A stretch of 6,001 nt of DNA from Bacteroidales bacterium UBA3742 (GTDB lineage: Bacteria; Bacteroidota; Bacteroidia; Bacteroidales; Paludibacteraceae). Numbering within the stretch: the first letter of the stretch is position 1; each line of letters begins with the position of its first letter. Under the pieces are notes generated by a model. That model was not told where the DNA came from, searched no databases, and worked only from the letters and a program-made list of their open reading frames with translations. The stretch covers positions 1 through 6,001 of the forward strand of contig DFGU01000093.1 in NCBI GenBank assembly GCA_002371785.1, given 5' to 3'. Both the position numbers and the translations under genes were made by a program. This document shows, piece after piece, positions 5,636 through 6,001 of the stretch.

Positions 5636-6001
5636 TTATAAAGCTGCTCCCTGCAACGTATAGACCTTTTCTCCCCGCAAGATATACAGTTGTCCGTTTA
5701 TGAGCACTTTCTGTCCTTTGTCACTTTGTACCTTGTCACTTTGTACTTCCTCGATGTCTGTTGCATCACCCGGTGTCACCGTCGAACCGAACGTACGAAC
5801 GTATTTATAGATCGGTGTATTGCTCTTACTGTCGCTCGTGGTGTAGAACGTGGTCGAATCAAGCCATGCCAGCGCCTCACCCTGTTCCTCTTCCTGGTAG
5901 GCCGCTATCTGTTGCGGATGACGCGTGGCCGTGGAGCTCAGGCTCTCCGAACCCTGACGCTCCCAGAGTAGCACATAGGGTTTGCTCTTGATAGCCATCC
6001 A
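5636..6001 (-). CDS. C-terminal part of a probable exported protein with Bacteroidales tail module
   Basis: Only the last 121 codons are in the window. The frame is open to the right edge (a Trp codon precedes Met at 5998), so this Met is probably internal. It is not followed by a signal peptide. The first part (SKPYVLLWERQ; GEALAWLDSTTFYTTSDS; TPIYKYVR) alternates short hydrophobic strands and reads like the final blade of a beta-propeller or similar beta-rich domain; this is an inference. Next come a polar linker with a repeated VQSDK and a tail of about 24 residues (KVLINGQLYILRGEKVYTLQ, then GAAL). I recall closely similar tails on secreted proteins of gut Bacteroidales, where they may act in sorting or anchoring, but the function is not established to my knowledge. 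The gene ends 238 bp before the PCMD start, with inverted repeats between, so it is probably a separate unit. Confidence 0.75.
   Translation of the reverse strand, partial: WMAIKSKPYVLLWERQGSESLSSTATRHPQQIAAYQEEEQGEALAWLDSTTFYTTSDSKSNTPIYKYVRTFGSTVTPGDATDIEEVQSDKVQSDKGQKVLINGQLYILRGEKVYTLQGAAL
5716..5745. repeat. 15-bp tandem repeat inside a coding linker, two copies
   Basis: CTTTGTCACTTTGTA (5716-5730) is followed directly by CCTTGTCACTTTGTA (5731-5745), with one mismatch. Read on the minus strand in frame, it encodes the doubled VQSDK of the linker just before the C-terminal tail module. Because 15 is a multiple of three, gain or loss of a copy would keep the frame. Each unit holds two ACTTTGT-like or CTTTGT-like words, which resemble the AACTTT repeats between genes elsewhere in the window. 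Confidence 0.85.

Noticed and set aside
5998..6001. ATG at 5998 as a true start of the last gene
   Set aside because: The frame is open upstream to the window edge, no signal peptide follows, and the protein end looks like the tail of a larger exported protein; the true start cannot be seen here.

Overview
The window looks like chromosome of a member of the Bacteroidota, most likely the order Bacteroidales; the genus cannot be named from the sequence. The reasons are: a DPP III peptidase carrying the HECLGH form of the zinc motif known from Bacteroides; a DUF3467 protein; a PCMD-domain secreted protein; A/T-rich leaders without a well-placed Shine-Dalgarno site; a good match to the Bacteroides-type promoter (TTG, 20 bp, TAnnTTTG); and short tandem repeats between genes. 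Coding DNA is clearly richer in G+C than the spacers. All six genes lie on the minus strand, so the window is described here from right to left, in the order of transcription.

At the right edge (6001-5636) is the C-terminal part of a probable exported protein. It has a repetitive linker and ends in a short tail module that I associate with secreted Bacteroidales proteins. A 238-bp A/T-rich spacer follows (5635-5398). It holds three consecutive inverted repeats (5583-5556, 5540-5521, 5518-5455) and then a promoter ending about 20-25 bp before the next gene. That promoter should drive a two-gene unit: a secreted PCMD-domain protein (5397-4429) and, 9 bp later, a membrane-anchored family 2 glycosyltransferase (4419-3247). 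This pairing suggests envelope or exported glycan work.

The next spacer (3246-3152) is mostly a 16-bp tandem repeat with ACTAGT in every unit. It precedes a small DUF3467 protein (3151-2828). A second, 50-bp spacer made mainly of a 7-bp tandem repeat separates that gene from a uridine-phosphorylase-like nucleoside phosphorylase (2777-1902). Twelve bases later begins a dipeptidyl peptidase III with a lipoprotein signal (1889 to the left edge, C-terminus missing). The last two genes are very probably co-transcribed and both serve nutrient recovery: nucleosides inside the cell, peptides probably at the envelope.

There are no RNA genes, CRISPR arrays, insertion sequences or signs of phage. I did not find a clearly new multi-gene system. 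The points most worth a second look are the palindromic spacer at 5455-5583, the repeat tracts at gene boundaries, a related-looking repeat inside a coding linker, the envelope-targeted DPP III and the PCMD/glycosyltransferase pair.
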